This document shows, one piece after another, positions 19,049-27,454 of a DNA stretch of 47,141 nt. Source of the DNA: Strigomonas culicis (taxonomy: Eukaryota > Euglenozoa > Kinetoplastea > Trypanosomatida > Trypanosomatidae); the NCBI GenBank assembly GCA_000482145.1, contig AUXH01000071.1, positions 1-47,141 of the forward strand, in the 5' to 3' direction. The notes beneath the pieces are model-generated. The model saw only the letters and a list, made by a program, of their open reading frames with translations, made no database searches and had not been told where the DNA came from. A program made the translations under genes and the position numbers. Position 1 is the stretch's first letter; the number at the start of each line of letters is the position of its first letter.

Positions 19049-19415
19049 TAAACAGGTCCTTTTTACATTTGTACTGTCTGGACGGCAATACAGCTGAACT
19101 ACACGCTCGTGGCGATTCTTGTATGATAACTGCTCCGCGTCCCTCTTACATTGTTGTACTTCTCTTTCGTTTGTTCTCTTTCTTCTTACCCGCAGCCACA
19201 TCGAAGTATTTAAGCACATTTTAACTATATTTCTAAGGAGATTTTCTCTTTCCTTTTTTTTTTAATAGTTATCATCACTGAGGCAGTGTTGACTTCCAGA
19301 AGGATCTCTTCAACTAATCGTCATCGCCATCGTAGCAAGAACAGCGACACCACCCATAACAGCAATAACAACAACAAAAAAGAGATACCATAAAGTACTA
19401 CGTAGACCTTCTACC
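19049..19415. other. Intergenic region
   Basis: T-rich pyrimidine tracts at 19155-19190 and 19245-19262, then an A/C-rich leader with AACAACAACAAC-type sequence before the ATG at 19416. No RNA gene seen. Confidence 0.5.
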
Positions 19416-20513
19416 ATGGCACTCGTTCCGGTCAGTGGGCAGACCGCGGAGCAGATTTTCGCTGCGCAGAAGTACACCCAGGAAAAGATCGCTAGCAACA
19501 TGTTCTCCGCACTGAACAAGTGCCACGAGAAGAAGATGCTGCCGACCACAAAGCTACCGGGCGTGACGATCCAGAAGCTGTGGAGCTACGCCTTCGAGAA
19601 CAACACACCGTTCATGGGGCGGTACCACGAGTCGCGCAGAGAGACGAACCTCGTCGTCGGCCCGTGGGAGTACGCCGCGGACCGCGGAAGCGGCTACCGG
19701 GTCGTGTCGCTGACGACGCTGGTCGAGGTGCCGCGGTCCGGCACGCCAACGCCTCTGAACGAGGCGCACCGCTTTGCGTACATTGTGACGCCGGAGAAGA
19801 AGCTGCTGCTTGTCCTACACATCTCCTCCAACACCCCGGAGGTGCCCGCGGGCGGCACCTTCCGCACCGAGGCGATCCTCGAGTTCACCGCGGACACGGC
19901 GGAGAGTGACTGCTCGGTTACCATTTTTGGCAATTGCAAGAAAATGAGTTTGGCGTTTGCTGCCATTCAGTATATCGCAACGCCGCGCGCGATTCGCGAG
20001 ATGACGGCCGCCTACAAGGCCATGATAGAGATGCTCTCGAAAGAGCTCTGCAACGGCCAGATCACTGTCATCCCCGCCTCGAACGAAGGGGATAGCACCG
20101 CTGCCGAGGCGGGCGGCACCGTGGCGGACTCTGCCGCGGACGGCAGCGGCGGCTCCCAGCAGGAGATGGCCTTTCAGGGCTTCCTGCTGCTGCTGGCGCT
20201 GCTGGTCACGCTCGTGCTCCTCCTCTCTCTCTCCTCTCTGCGCTCGCTCGCGCGGTACAGCAGGGTGATCGCGGAGGGCCCTGCCCACCGGGGGCCGGCC
20301 AGCAACGGCAGCTTCCCCTCCTCCGTCGGAGAGGACGAGTCGCTCATGTACGCGGCGCAGGAGTCGCAGCTGCAGAGCCTGCGCACCCGCTGGTTGGACC
20401 AGCGGACTACCATCACGAATCTGGAGCGCAGCCTTTCGCACTACTGGTGGTACAATGCGTTCTTGACGATTGCCATGGTCAGCCTTTTCGCGAAGGTCTT
20501 CTTCTTTTCATAA
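19416..20513 (+). CDS. VASt-domain-like (StART-like lipid transfer) membrane protein
   Basis: A 365-residue protein. Residues ~38-215 resemble the VASt domain of Lam/GRAMD1 sterol-transfer proteins: VTIQKLWSYAFENNTPFMGRY, then RRETNLVVGPWEYAADR, then RVVSLTTLVEVP, and late strands ending CSVTIFGNCKKMSLAFAA with a closing amphipathic helix. After an Ala/Gly/Ser linker come TM1 (252-275), a predicted short coiled coil (about 310-340) and TM2 at the very C-terminus (343-365). Yeast and animal relatives sit in the ER at membrane contacts and move sterols. Here no GRAM/PH domain precedes the VASt region and there are two TM segments, so targeting may differ. Domain assignment rests on pattern, not on an alignment. 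Confidence 0.72.
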   Translation: MALVPVSGQTAEQIFAAQKYTQEKIASNMFSALNKCHEKKMLPTTKLPGVTIQKLWSYAFENNTPFMGRYHESRRETNLVVGPWEYAADRGSGYRVVSLTTLVEVPRSGTPTPLNEAHRFAYIVTPEKKLLLVLHISSNTPEVPAGGTFRTEAILEFTADTAESDCSVTIFGNCKKMSLAFAAIQYIATPRAIREMTAAYKAMIEMLSKELCNGQITVIPASNEGDSTAAEAGGTVADSAADGSGGSQQEMAFQGFLLLLALLVTLVLLLSLSSLRSLARYSRVIAEGPAHRGPASNGSFPSSVGEDESLMYAAQESQLQSLRTRWLDQRTTITNLERSLSHYWWYNAFLTIAMVSLFAKVFFFS

Positions 20514-21022
20514 GCTCCAACGGTTTCGGCTCGTCTGTGGGCTGTGTTCCCATTTTGTTTTATTGTGCTATGAGACTCTTGTTGTATTTGGTGAAGGACA
20601 TATCCGTCACGTGGAGAACCGCGCGCCAACACCTTTTGTTTCGAGAGGTGCGCTTGACCGAGTGTCTAGTGTTTTCTTCTTCCATTTATTATTTTAATGT
20701 CTTCGTTGATTTTTCGATATTTGTATACATAAATCTCATCTCATCGTTTTCTCTTACATGTTGCCATTAAAAAAAAAAAAACTGTTTTCTTTTATATTGG
20801 AGAATGTAGTATCGTTCTCTGTCAACATTATTGTCTTCTGTATCTCTCTTCTCGATTTTCGGATTTTGTTTCATGGTGTCTCGTTTCCTTCCTCTTCTTC
20901 CTCTTCTTCCTCTTTCTCTCTTTGTTTTTCTTTCATGTCAGCGTTGTATCTATCACCTTTTCTTTTCCTTTTGTTTTTCATGGTCTCCTTTTTTCTTTCT
21001 GATATCTGCTTTCGTGTCGTCT
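20514..21022. other. Intergenic region, T-rich
   Basis: A 3' UTR with T-rich pyrimidine blocks and a (CCTCTT)n-like stretch at 20886-20915. Several apparent small ORFs are Phe/Ser-rich translations of pyrimidine tracts and are not supported. Confidence 0.5.
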
Positions 21023-21063
21023 AGGGTTGTGTGTGATGGGTGGTCACCGGCCTATTCTCTGTT

Positions 21064-21136
21064 CTATGAATTCGGACTCTAATCCTTCACTCTACATACT
21101 GGTGAGGGTGATAGGTTTGCTATCCGAAGAGATTCA
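21064..21136 (+). ncRNA. Candidate H/ACA-like guide RNA, copy A
   Basis: The 73-nt core can fold as one hairpin. Lower stem: TGAAT (21067-21071) with ATTCA (21132-21136), and TCGGA (21072-21076) with TCCGA (21123-21127). Upper stem: CCTTCAC (21084-21090) with GTGAGGG (21102-21108) and an 11-nt loop. Unpaired strands between them (CTCTAAT and a 14-nt strand) form a pocket. AGA at 21128-21130 directly follows the inner lower stem. Trypanosomatid H/ACA RNAs are single hairpins of about this size with an AGA box. The pocket-to-box spacing is a little long and no target was identified, so this is a hypothesis. Confidence 0.4.
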
Positions 21137-21192
21137 CATGTGCACTCGGCCAGGGTTGCGTGCGGTCGGTGTTCAGCGACCCACCTCCTGCT

Positions 21193-21265
21193 CTATGAAT
21201 TCGGACTCTAATCCTTCGCTCTACTCACTGGTGAGGGTGATAGGTTTGCTATCCGAAGAGATTCA
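21193..21265 (+). ncRNA. Candidate H/ACA-like guide RNA, copy B
   Basis: Same fold as copy A, 129 nt downstream. The one change within a stem (A to G at 21218, CCTTCGC) keeps pairing as a G-U pair; the other two changes fall in the terminal loop. All stem and pocket bases are otherwise identical. Confidence 0.4.
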
Positions 21266-21543
21266 AGACAACAATATCCTCCTCCCACCATCTTCGGGTT
21301 TTCTCTTGCGCGGCTCTGGTCTTGGCGGCTATGAATTTCGCATTCTACTTATACTGTGCGTGGATACTCCAAAACCAATGTCTTATTCACTCCTTCTTTT
21401 TTTTCTTTTCTTCCTTTCTGACGTTCTGGGGGTTAGTGTCGGATTTCCATCGACTCGGTCCATCACAAACGCCGTTAGATACAGGTTGAACACCACTCTC
21501 AGTATCACATCGTCCAAAAGCAGAACTTTTTTGCCTTCCATCC
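21266..21543. other. Intergenic region
   Basis: Leads from the tandem repeat to the GNAT gene. A CT-rich tract at 21389-21420 is the likely splice-acceptor polypyrimidine tract. A weak resemblance to the repeat core (CTATGAATTTCGCATTCT near 21330) may be a decayed third copy. Confidence 0.4.
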
Positions 21544-22475
21544 ATGAAGTCCAGCCAACTTGCTCGATTGCACTTCAACTACAAGACAGTCGACCCCGCA
21601 GCCCTCGCGCCGCGCCTACACGCCTCCCTCAGCGCTGAGGCCCGTAGGATGGGGATTGTAGAGCCCTCCTACGACAAGGTGTACTACGGCTTCACGGCCC
21701 GCACGCCGGCGGGCGCGGTGCCCTGCATGGTGAAGGGCTACACGTCGTGGGGCGAGTGCGAGGTGGACACCATCGCAACGGACCCACACAGTCCGCCGGT
21801 GAAGGGCGTGGGCTCGGCCGCCATGCTGGCCGTCGAGACCCACGCGCGCGAGATGGGCTGCCACCGCGTGGGGCTGCACACGTACAGCTGGCAGGCGCGG
21901 CCCTTCTACGAGAAGCTCGGCTTCGGTTGCTTCGCTGAGCAGCACAACTTCCCCACCGGCCACGCCAAGTTCTTCATGGAAAAGTTCTTCGCGGACGGCC
22001 CGCCGACGCCCCCCAGGCGCCCAGCGGCGCCGGGCGTGATTTTGTCGTGGTGTCGACCGAAGCGAAGGACCTGGCTGCGTCGCAGGAGACGCTGTACCAG
22101 TGGCTGATTGACGACACGGAGAAACGCATGGGCGATGCGGTGCCCTTTTACAACAAGACACAGTTTGGCGTTGACATCTACGATAAGACGAGCGGCGCTC
22201 CTATCGGCGCATGTCTGTACGAGACGCTGTGGAATGAGCTGCGCATCCACGCCCTGTGTGTCCAACCGGAGCTGCGCGGCAAGGGCCTCGGCACGATGGT
22301 GCTGGCAGATTTGCAGTCCATGGCAAAGGATGTCGGCTGCAACCACTTGGCGGTCGACGTGATGAGCTACCAGCCGCTGCCCTTCTTTGAGAAGCTGGGG
22401 TTCAAACCCTTGGGTGAGCAGAGGGACTTCCCCGCTCCGGGCACGAAGAAGGTGTATTTGGAAAAGGTATGGTGA
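21544..22475 (+). CDS. Tandem-GNAT N-acetyltransferase, frameshifted near 22009-22014
   Basis: Two homologous GNAT domains. Domain 1 (frame from ATG 21544) has an acetyl-CoA loop VKGVGSAA and ends GFGCFAEQHNFPTGHAKFFM. Domain 2 (one frame back, to 22475) has LRGKGLGTMVL, a canonical R-x-x-G-x-G/A loop, and the parallel ending GFKPLGEQRDFPAPGTKK. No intergenic sequence, pyrimidine tract or ATG precedes domain 2; its frame is open from 21939, and its first in-frame ATG falls inside the domain. So it is one gene of about 310 residues with a lost base, most simply in the C6 run at 22009-22014 (C7 would join the frames in a flexible linker). Domain 1 lacks the first Arg of the loop and may be structural. 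The substrate is unknown. Confidence 0.8.
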
Positions 22476-22722
22476 TTTGTTTATTTGTTGCTGTTTATTA
22501 TTATTATTATTATTATGATCCTGAAGTCTGTTACGCAACGCTGGGGAGACGAAAAAGGCCTAGCAGATCAAAAAAAAAAAAGAATCGATGCAGTAGGATA
22601 GTGCTAAGCACAACCCATACCTCATTTCGCCATCTGTCTCTCCCTTTTCGCCGTGAAGTGCTACGCCTAGTAAACAAGAAAGATACCACAGTGAAACACA
22701 GTTTCGTCAACACGAGGTTACT
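22476..22722. other. Intergenic region
   Basis: A (TTA)n run at 22495-22516 and a poly-A run at 22570-22580, then mixed sequence leading to the CT-rich tract of the next gene. Confidence 0.5.
22495..22516. repeat. (TTA)n microsatellite
   Basis: A perfect TTA trinucleotide run just after the GNAT stop codon. Confidence 0.8.
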
Positions 22723-22765
22723 CTTTTCTTTTTGCCCCCTTTCGCTTGCTTCCTCTTTCCCCTAG
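22723..22765 (+). promoter_or_regulatory. Polypyrimidine tract and AG acceptor for the PPAT gene
   Basis: A CT-rich stretch ending CCCCTAG, AG at 22764-22765. The first ATG afterwards is 22796; the upstream TTG-started extension of the frame is not needed. Confidence 0.65.
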
Positions 22766-22795
22766 GGTTGATATTTGATACTCCTGCTGCTGCTC

Positions 22796-23551
22796 ATGAT
22801 GCGACGGTTTCTCTCACTGAGCACCGTTGCGGCCAAGGAGGCGAACGCGGAGGCGCTGGTAAACTATCTCAAGTCGGACGCGGACGTCACGACGACGAGC
22901 GACATCTTCCTGAGTGTGCACGACGGCACGCGGCGCACCTTCCTGGAGCACGCCGCGTCCTTGTACAACGCGGCGCTCGAGTGCAACCCGAGGGCGGCGG
23001 TTGACGTCATCCCGGTTGTGCCCCCTGGCGCCAGCGGCGACGCGGCGGCCCACGAGCTGCTGGATCGCGCCTACGTCGAGCGGTCGCCGGGCTTCGCGCC
23101 GTGCTACGACTACGTGGCGGTCGGTGGGACCTTCGACCACCTCCACTCCGGCCACAAGTTGCTGCTCACGACCGCCGTGCTGCACACGCTGCGGCGGCTG
23201 CGCGTCGGCGTCACCGGTGACGCCTTGCTCAGTAAGAAGAAGTACGCCGAGCATCTGCAGTCGAATGACGAGCGCAAAGGGGCGGTCCGGCGTTTCCTGG
23301 AGCGCATCCGCGGCGACGTGGAGCTGGAGATCGAGACGATTGTGGACGTGTCGGGCGGCACAGACGTCATCCCTGGAGTGAAGGCGATTGCACTCTCACC
23401 AGAGACGGAGAAGTCACTTGACATCATTAACGAGTTGCGCAAGAAGAATGGAGACTTGCCTCCGCTCGCCGCGATTTACATTCCATTTGTGCATACATCG
23501 ACCGGAGAGGTGATCAGCTCAACGCGTGTGCGCGAAGGATTGTCCAAGTGA
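22796..23551 (+). CDS. Phosphopantetheine adenylyltransferase (coenzyme A synthesis)
   Basis: A 251-residue protein of the nucleotidyltransferase superfamily. Residues 107-124 hold VAVGGTFDHLHSGHKLLL, with the T/HxGH motif (HSGH 117-120) that binds ATP phosphates. ISSTRVREG near the C-terminus is the second family motif (ISSTxxR). Eukaryotic PPAT, alone or as the first half of CoA synthase, transfers AMP from ATP to 4'-phosphopantetheine to give dephospho-CoA. There is no dephospho-CoA kinase domain, so that step must be encoded elsewhere. The ~100-residue N-terminal extension resembles the poorly conserved N-domain of eukaryotic PPAT. The first residues MMRRFLSLST could be a weak mitochondrial presequence. 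A second ATG directly follows the first at 22799. Confidence 0.88.
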   Translation: MMRRFLSLSTVAAKEANAEALVNYLKSDADVTTTSDIFLSVHDGTRRTFLEHAASLYNAALECNPRAAVDVIPVVPPGASGDAAAHELLDRAYVERSPGFAPCYDYVAVGGTFDHLHSGHKLLLTTAVLHTLRRLRVGVTGDALLSKKKYAEHLQSNDERKGAVRRFLERIRGDVELEIETIVDVSGGTDVIPGVKAIALSPETEKSLDIINELRKKNGDLPPLAAIYIPFVHTSTGEVISSTRVREGLSK

Positions 23552-24200
23552 CAGGAAGAACGACGACCAGCATGACATGGATATCCATGCGCAATCATGT
23601 GTACGAGGGAGTGCTATGGTAACTTCTGTATGCGTGTAGGTGTGCGTGCGCTCGCAGTAGGCCTTTTTTTTTTGCTCTTCCTTTTTGTTTTAATTATTGA
23701 CCTCCGGTGTTGTTGTTTTCCTTCGAGTAATATTTTTAATACTTCTCTTTCCCCTTTTTACTATGTGAGATCGCTGTGTTTCCTCGCGGAAGCCGTTGCT
23801 TTTTTCTTTTTTTCTTCAGATATTCTTCTTCGTATCGTGTTCATATTGTCGTGGATGCTGGCATACATACAACTTTTTTTTTTAATGGAGGATAATCAGT
23901 CGCCAGTGACATTATGGTTATCACTCTTTTTGCTTCTTTCTTACGTAAAAAAAAAAGAAGGATATAATTTCTTCTTCTTCCCCACTGTCACGTGGTTGTC
24001 CCTTTGAGGGTTTCTTTCCCTTTGGAAGATACAACCAGCTTCACCTGGTGTGTACATGCTTTGTGGTATCACTCACTCTCCACTTTCTTCCTCTTCTTTT
24101 TTTTCGTTTTTTCTTTTTCTGCATCAAGCTCTAGTAGTTCACAGATTTCTGGACGACAGCGTTAATCGACAGACGTTATGCAAAAAAGAAAAACATGTAA
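23552..24200. other. Intergenic region, T-rich
   Basis: First part of a 1.7-kb gap between the PPAT and ABC transporter genes. Poly-T tracts recur and there is no ORF with coding character. It ends where the 285-bp tandem array starts. Confidence 0.5.
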
Positions 24201-24208
24201 ACGTTTAT

Positions 24209-24281
24209 ATGATGTTACTATTCTTGACTAAGCAATTTGCGATTGATCATTAAATGATACCAACTTTTACTGCATTTCTGA
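24209..24281 (+). ncRNA. Candidate C/D-box-like RNA unit, copy 1
   Basis: Starts ATGATGT (C-box-like, consensus RUGAUGA) and ends CTGA at 24278-24281 (D box). Internal CTAA (24228-24231) and ATGATAC (24254-24260) could be degenerate D' and C'. The ~73-nt length fits trypanosomatid C/D snoRNAs, which occur in repeated clusters between genes. No clear terminal stem is visible and the C box is off-consensus, so support is limited. Confidence 0.3.
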
Positions 24282-24493
24282 GTTTCCGTCTCACAATTAG
24301 AAAAGTACCCTGTTCCAAAGGCAAGCGTGCTACGATTATTTTTTGTTAAAAGTGGCCATTGCAAATGTACTTTGTTGGTGTTACATTCATGACTTGTTCA
24401 ATATGTGTTCTTATAGAAGCGTATTATTAGTACTGTTGTTATGTGCTCCACTTCTATTGGTGTGTTATATAGAAGCCAACATAATACTTGTAT

Positions 24494-24566
24494 ATGATGT
24501 TACTATTCTTGACTAAGCAATTTGCGATTGATCATTGAATGATACCAATTTTTACTGCATTTCTGA
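24494..24566 (+). ncRNA. Candidate C/D-box-like RNA unit, copy 2
   Basis: Same unit as copy 1 with two substitutions (A to G at 24537, C to T at 24548). CTGA at 24563-24566. Confidence 0.3.
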
Positions 24567-24778
24567 GTTACGTTTCACAATGGGAAATCTCCTCTGTTGC
24601 AAGGCAAGCGTGCTACGAATCTTTTTTCAAAAAAGAGACCCTTATGACTGTATTTATTTTTGGTGTTACATTCACGACTTCCTCAGCATGTGTTCTTTTA
24701 GAAGCGTATTATTAGTACTGTTGTTATGTGCTCCACTTCTATTGGTGTGTTATATAGAAACCAACATAATACTTGTAT

Positions 24779-24851
24779 ATGATGTTACTATTCTTGACTA
24801 AGCAATTTGCGATTGATCATTAAATGATACCAACTTTTACTGCATTTCTGA
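24779..24851 (+). ncRNA. Candidate C/D-box-like RNA unit, copy 3
   Basis: Identical to copy 1 across the unit, after which homology to the array stops immediately past CTGA (24848-24851). Confidence 0.3.
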
Positions 24852-25272
24852 CGCTTTAACTCCACACACACACACGGGTGCACACCTGTCTATTCACCTT
24901 CAAGTCGGTAGTTCCATCGATTACAGCAATAATAGTAGCGAAAACGCAGAAAATGAAGGAGACGCAGTTCTCTTCTCCTTTTCGACGCCAATCCACGTTT
25001 CTGCTTTAACAGCTATATCGATCTTATAGATACACGTATTGATATAAACGCGGACACTCGCACACATTCCGTTTGTTAATGCAGAAGAGAGATCAACAAC
25101 ATGAATAATAATAATAAAAAAACAGCGACAATGCCACAAAATGTGTTATCCTAGGTGAGGATCTCTCCTTGACTCTCTTTTCATCCCCCTTTTCCTCTTC
25201 CTTTTGCATTTGTTGTTTTCGCTCCCTCTTTCTCTGTTTTTGTTTCTCTATTTTTGAAGGTAACACTTCAAG
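24852..25272. other. Intergenic region
   Basis: A short (CA)n near 24864-24874, mixed sequence, then a strong CT-rich polypyrimidine tract at about 25160-25250 preceding the ABC transporter start. Confidence 0.5.
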
Positions 25273-27207
25273 ATGACAACGAGTGAGCTCCTTCGTTTTA
25301 CATACACCTTCTGGAAGAAGCAGTGGGCCATGATTGGGTGTACCGTTTTTTTGCTCACACTCACGTGTGTGATCAACGCCCTCATCCCGATGGCGGCCAA
25401 GGAGTTGGCCAGCTTTGACAAGCCGTCGGACGGGGCGAGCGAGGCGGACCCAGCAGGCGACGCCGCAGACGCCAAGTCGGCCACGGATGTGATGGGGCAG
25501 CTGAGCGTGCGGCTCTTCGCGCCCGTCCTCGACGCGCTGTCTTTTTTGTGGTACGGCGCGCCGCTGTCGGCCGTCACGGTGCAGCTCGCCTGCCGCGCGC
25601 TGCTGACGAGTGCTCTCGTCGTCGCCTACCACTTCGTGTCGCTGCTGGCGCACCTGGGCGCGTACCGGGCCGGCACGGCGACCCGCACGGCGCTGATGGC
25701 GGCGAGCGTGCGGCAGGTGCTCGCGACGCCGAACCCGGAGCGCGTGGCGGTGGTGAGCAGCGTCGCGCTCACGACGCTGGTCGTGACCAGCGGGCGGGAG
25801 TGCGGGGACGTGCTCGCCGCGCTGCTGACCGACGTGCTCGCGGGGGTCCTCTCGGCAGTGTACCTGCTCGTCATCATGCTGTACATCTCCGCGCCGCTCA
25901 CGCTCAGCACCGGTCTCATGGTGCTGCTCGTGCAGCTCCTTTACCTCTACGCGGGGCGGCGGCAGGGCACGAAGGGGTCGCGCGTGGCGGACGAGGAGTC
26001 CTCGGCGACGGCCTACATCGCCAACGCGATGCACCGCAGCGAGACGGTGTTTGCCTTCACGTGTCAAAACTTTATTCTCTGTCGGCTGCAGGAGAAGCTG
26101 GAGCACCTGACGCTCCTGACAAGCCAAATCAACTTCACTATTCACGGCTTCGCGGCGCTGTCCGCGGGCTCCACCAATCTCATCCTCATTGTTGTGGTCT
26201 CGGTCGCCAACTACCTGCACCGCCACGGCAGGCTGCCGCTGATGGACATGGCGCTGTTCGTCATCTACCTGCAGGCCCTCTTCAGCTCCCTCTTCCGGCT
26301 GTCGCACGAGGCGAGCCGGATGCGCGTGGCGCTGGGCCGCCTGCAGACCCTCAAGGACACGCTCGAGTGGTACGCGGCGCCGCCCCCGCCGCGCGCGGCC
26401 GACGCCGCGGCGGTGCCGCTGCGGCGCCTGGAGGACGCGGCGGCGCAGCAGCAGACGGCGGTGGGCCTCAGCGGCGTCACCTTCTACTACCCGGAGGTGC
26501 CGGCTTGCCTGCACCAGCTCATGGCGCAGCCCAGGAGCGCGGAGAAGGAGCACCAGGGCGACGACGGGCCGCCGCTGGACCCGCCGGAGGTGGCGGCGGG
26601 GGCGCGGCCGCCGCGCGCGCTGTACCGAAAGGGCATCACGGACGTCACCTTCGACGCGCCGGCGCGGTCCATCACGGTGCTGTACGGGCCGAGCGGGTGC
26701 GGCAAGAGCACGTGCCTGCGGCTGCTCTGTGGGCTCGCGCACGCGGCCGCGGGCACCGTCACCACGCATGTCCACACCCTGCTGCTCGAGCAGCAGCATG
26801 CCATCTTTATGGGCAGCGTGGCGGAGAACATCCTGCTGGCCGCCACGGGGGCGGAGGGGGCGGAGAGGGACCGGCAGCGCGTGGACACGGCCGTCGTGCG
26901 CAGCGGCGCCGCCTCCTTCCTGTCGGACCCCTTCGCCACGCACATCCACAACGTCGCGCAGCCGCCCTTCAGTGGCGGGCAGCTGCAGCGCCTCTGCCTC
27001 GCGCGGGTGTTTGCGAGCCGTGAGCGGGAGTGCACGCTGGTGCTCCTGGACGAGCCCACCACCGGGCTCGACGACGCGGCAACGCGGCTCCTGCTTGCCA
27101 CGATACGAGAGCTGCGGGATGTGTACCACAAGACGGTCATCATCTCTTCTCACGATGAACGGGTGCGCGAAATGGCGGATAAAGTGGTGGATCTTGGGAG
27201 ACCCTAG
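25273..27207 (+). CDS. ABC half-transporter (TMD-NBD) with an atypical nucleotide-binding domain
   Basis: A 644-residue protein. Hydrophobic helices at about 20-42, 100-127, 185-230 and 290-345 form a B-family-like exporter TMD. The NBD has an A-loop-like FYYPE (404-408), Walker A GPSGCGKST (472-480), Q-loop LEQQ (505-508), signature FSGGQLQRLCLARVF (566-580), Walker B LVLLDEPTTGLD and switch His in ISSHDER. All catalytic elements are present. Two oddities: ~40 residues of Pro/Ala-rich sequence inserted between the A-loop strand and Walker A, and about 17 residues fewer than usual between Walker A and the Q-loop. It probably works as a homodimer or with another half; the substrate is unknown. 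The ATG at 25273 is the first after the pyrimidine tract. Confidence 0.85.
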   Translation: MTTSELLRFTYTFWKKQWAMIGCTVFLLTLTCVINALIPMAAKELASFDKPSDGASEADPAGDAADAKSATDVMGQLSVRLFAPVLDALSFLWYGAPLSAVTVQLACRALLTSALVVAYHFVSLLAHLGAYRAGTATRTALMAASVRQVLATPNPERVAVVSSVALTTLVVTSGRECGDVLAALLTDVLAGVLSAVYLLVIMLYISAPLTLSTGLMVLLVQLLYLYAGRRQGTKGSRVADEESSATAYIANAMHRSETVFAFTCQNFILCRLQEKLEHLTLLTSQINFTIHGFAALSAGSTNLILIVVVSVANYLHRHGRLPLMDMALFVIYLQALFSSLFRLSHEASRMRVALGRLQTLKDTLEWYAAPPPPRAADAAAVPLRRLEDAAAQQQTAVGLSGVTFYYPEVPACLHQLMAQPRSAEKEHQGDDGPPLDPPEVAAGARPPRALYRKGITDVTFDAPARSITVLYGPSGCGKSTCLRLLCGLAHAAAGTVTTHVHTLLLEQQHAIFMGSVAENILLAATGAEGAERDRQRVDTAVVRSGAASFLSDPFATHIHNVAQPPFSGGQLQRLCLARVFASRERECTLVLLDEPTTGLDDAATRLLLATIRELRDVYHKTVIISSHDERVREMADKVVDLGRP

Positions 27208-27454
27208 GAAACACAACACAGTAAGACAATATACAATTCTTCATTACGGATGCGTTTTTTTTTTTTACTGTAGCTTTCCTTTTCGCTCTTCGGATGCATG
27301 TGCCTTGCCTTTTATGCACTGGATTGCTGCGGTCTTTCCTCAACATCTTTTTCTTCTCCTAATACGGATTAATAGTAACAATAATACAATAGAATAAGCG
27401 AACCGAACAACATCAAAAGGATTACTATTAAAAAAATAAACTAAACAGAGAAAC
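27208..27454. other. Intergenic region
   Basis: A poly-T run at 27256-27266, CT-rich stretches up to 27360, then an A-rich leader before the ATG at 27455. Confidence 0.5.

Larger units (their letters stand above)
21023..21265 (+). repeat. Two-copy tandem repeat, 129-bp period
   Basis: Copy A spans 21023-21136 and copy B 21152-21265, an exact offset of 129 bases. The first ~41 nt of each copy (21023-21063, 21152-21192) have diverged heavily, while the last 73 nt (21064-21136, 21193-21265) differ at only three positions. Such sharply bounded conservation suggests selection on the 73-nt core. The period is a multiple of three, which alone explains why a reading frame passes through it. Confidence 0.85.
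24201..24851 (+). repeat. 285-bp tandem array (2.3 copies, a-L-a-L-a)
   Basis: The word GATGTTACTATTCTTGACTA recurs at 24211, 24496 and 24781, an exact period of 285. The ~71-nt 'a' unit starting at each point is nearly identical in all three copies. The intervening L segments diverge in their first half and are nearly identical in their last ~80 nt (GAAGCGTATTATTAGTACTG and onward). The third copy ends at base 24851, precisely at the end of the conserved unit. Copy-specific stops in all frames argue against coding. Confidence 0.88.

Noticed and set aside
21027..21638. 203-codon open frame spanning the 129-bp repeat and the start of the GNAT gene
   Set aside because: The 129-bp period is a multiple of three, so no shift arises. 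Composition is not coding-like, it overlaps the GNAT start in another frame, and conservation stops sharply at the RNA-like core.
22396..22420. tRNA-like GGTTCAAACCC motif
   Set aside because: It lies inside the GNAT coding sequence, and no cloverleaf could be traced around it.
24535..24801. 88-codon open frame inside the 285-bp array
   Set aside because: It exists only in copy 2; copy 1 breaks it, and codon use is AT-rich unlike the real genes.
25093..27219. 708-codon open frame on the minus strand
   Set aside because: It mirrors the GC-rich ABC transporter gene; its translation is Arg/His/Ala-rich with no domain, and the sense strand has all ABC motifs.
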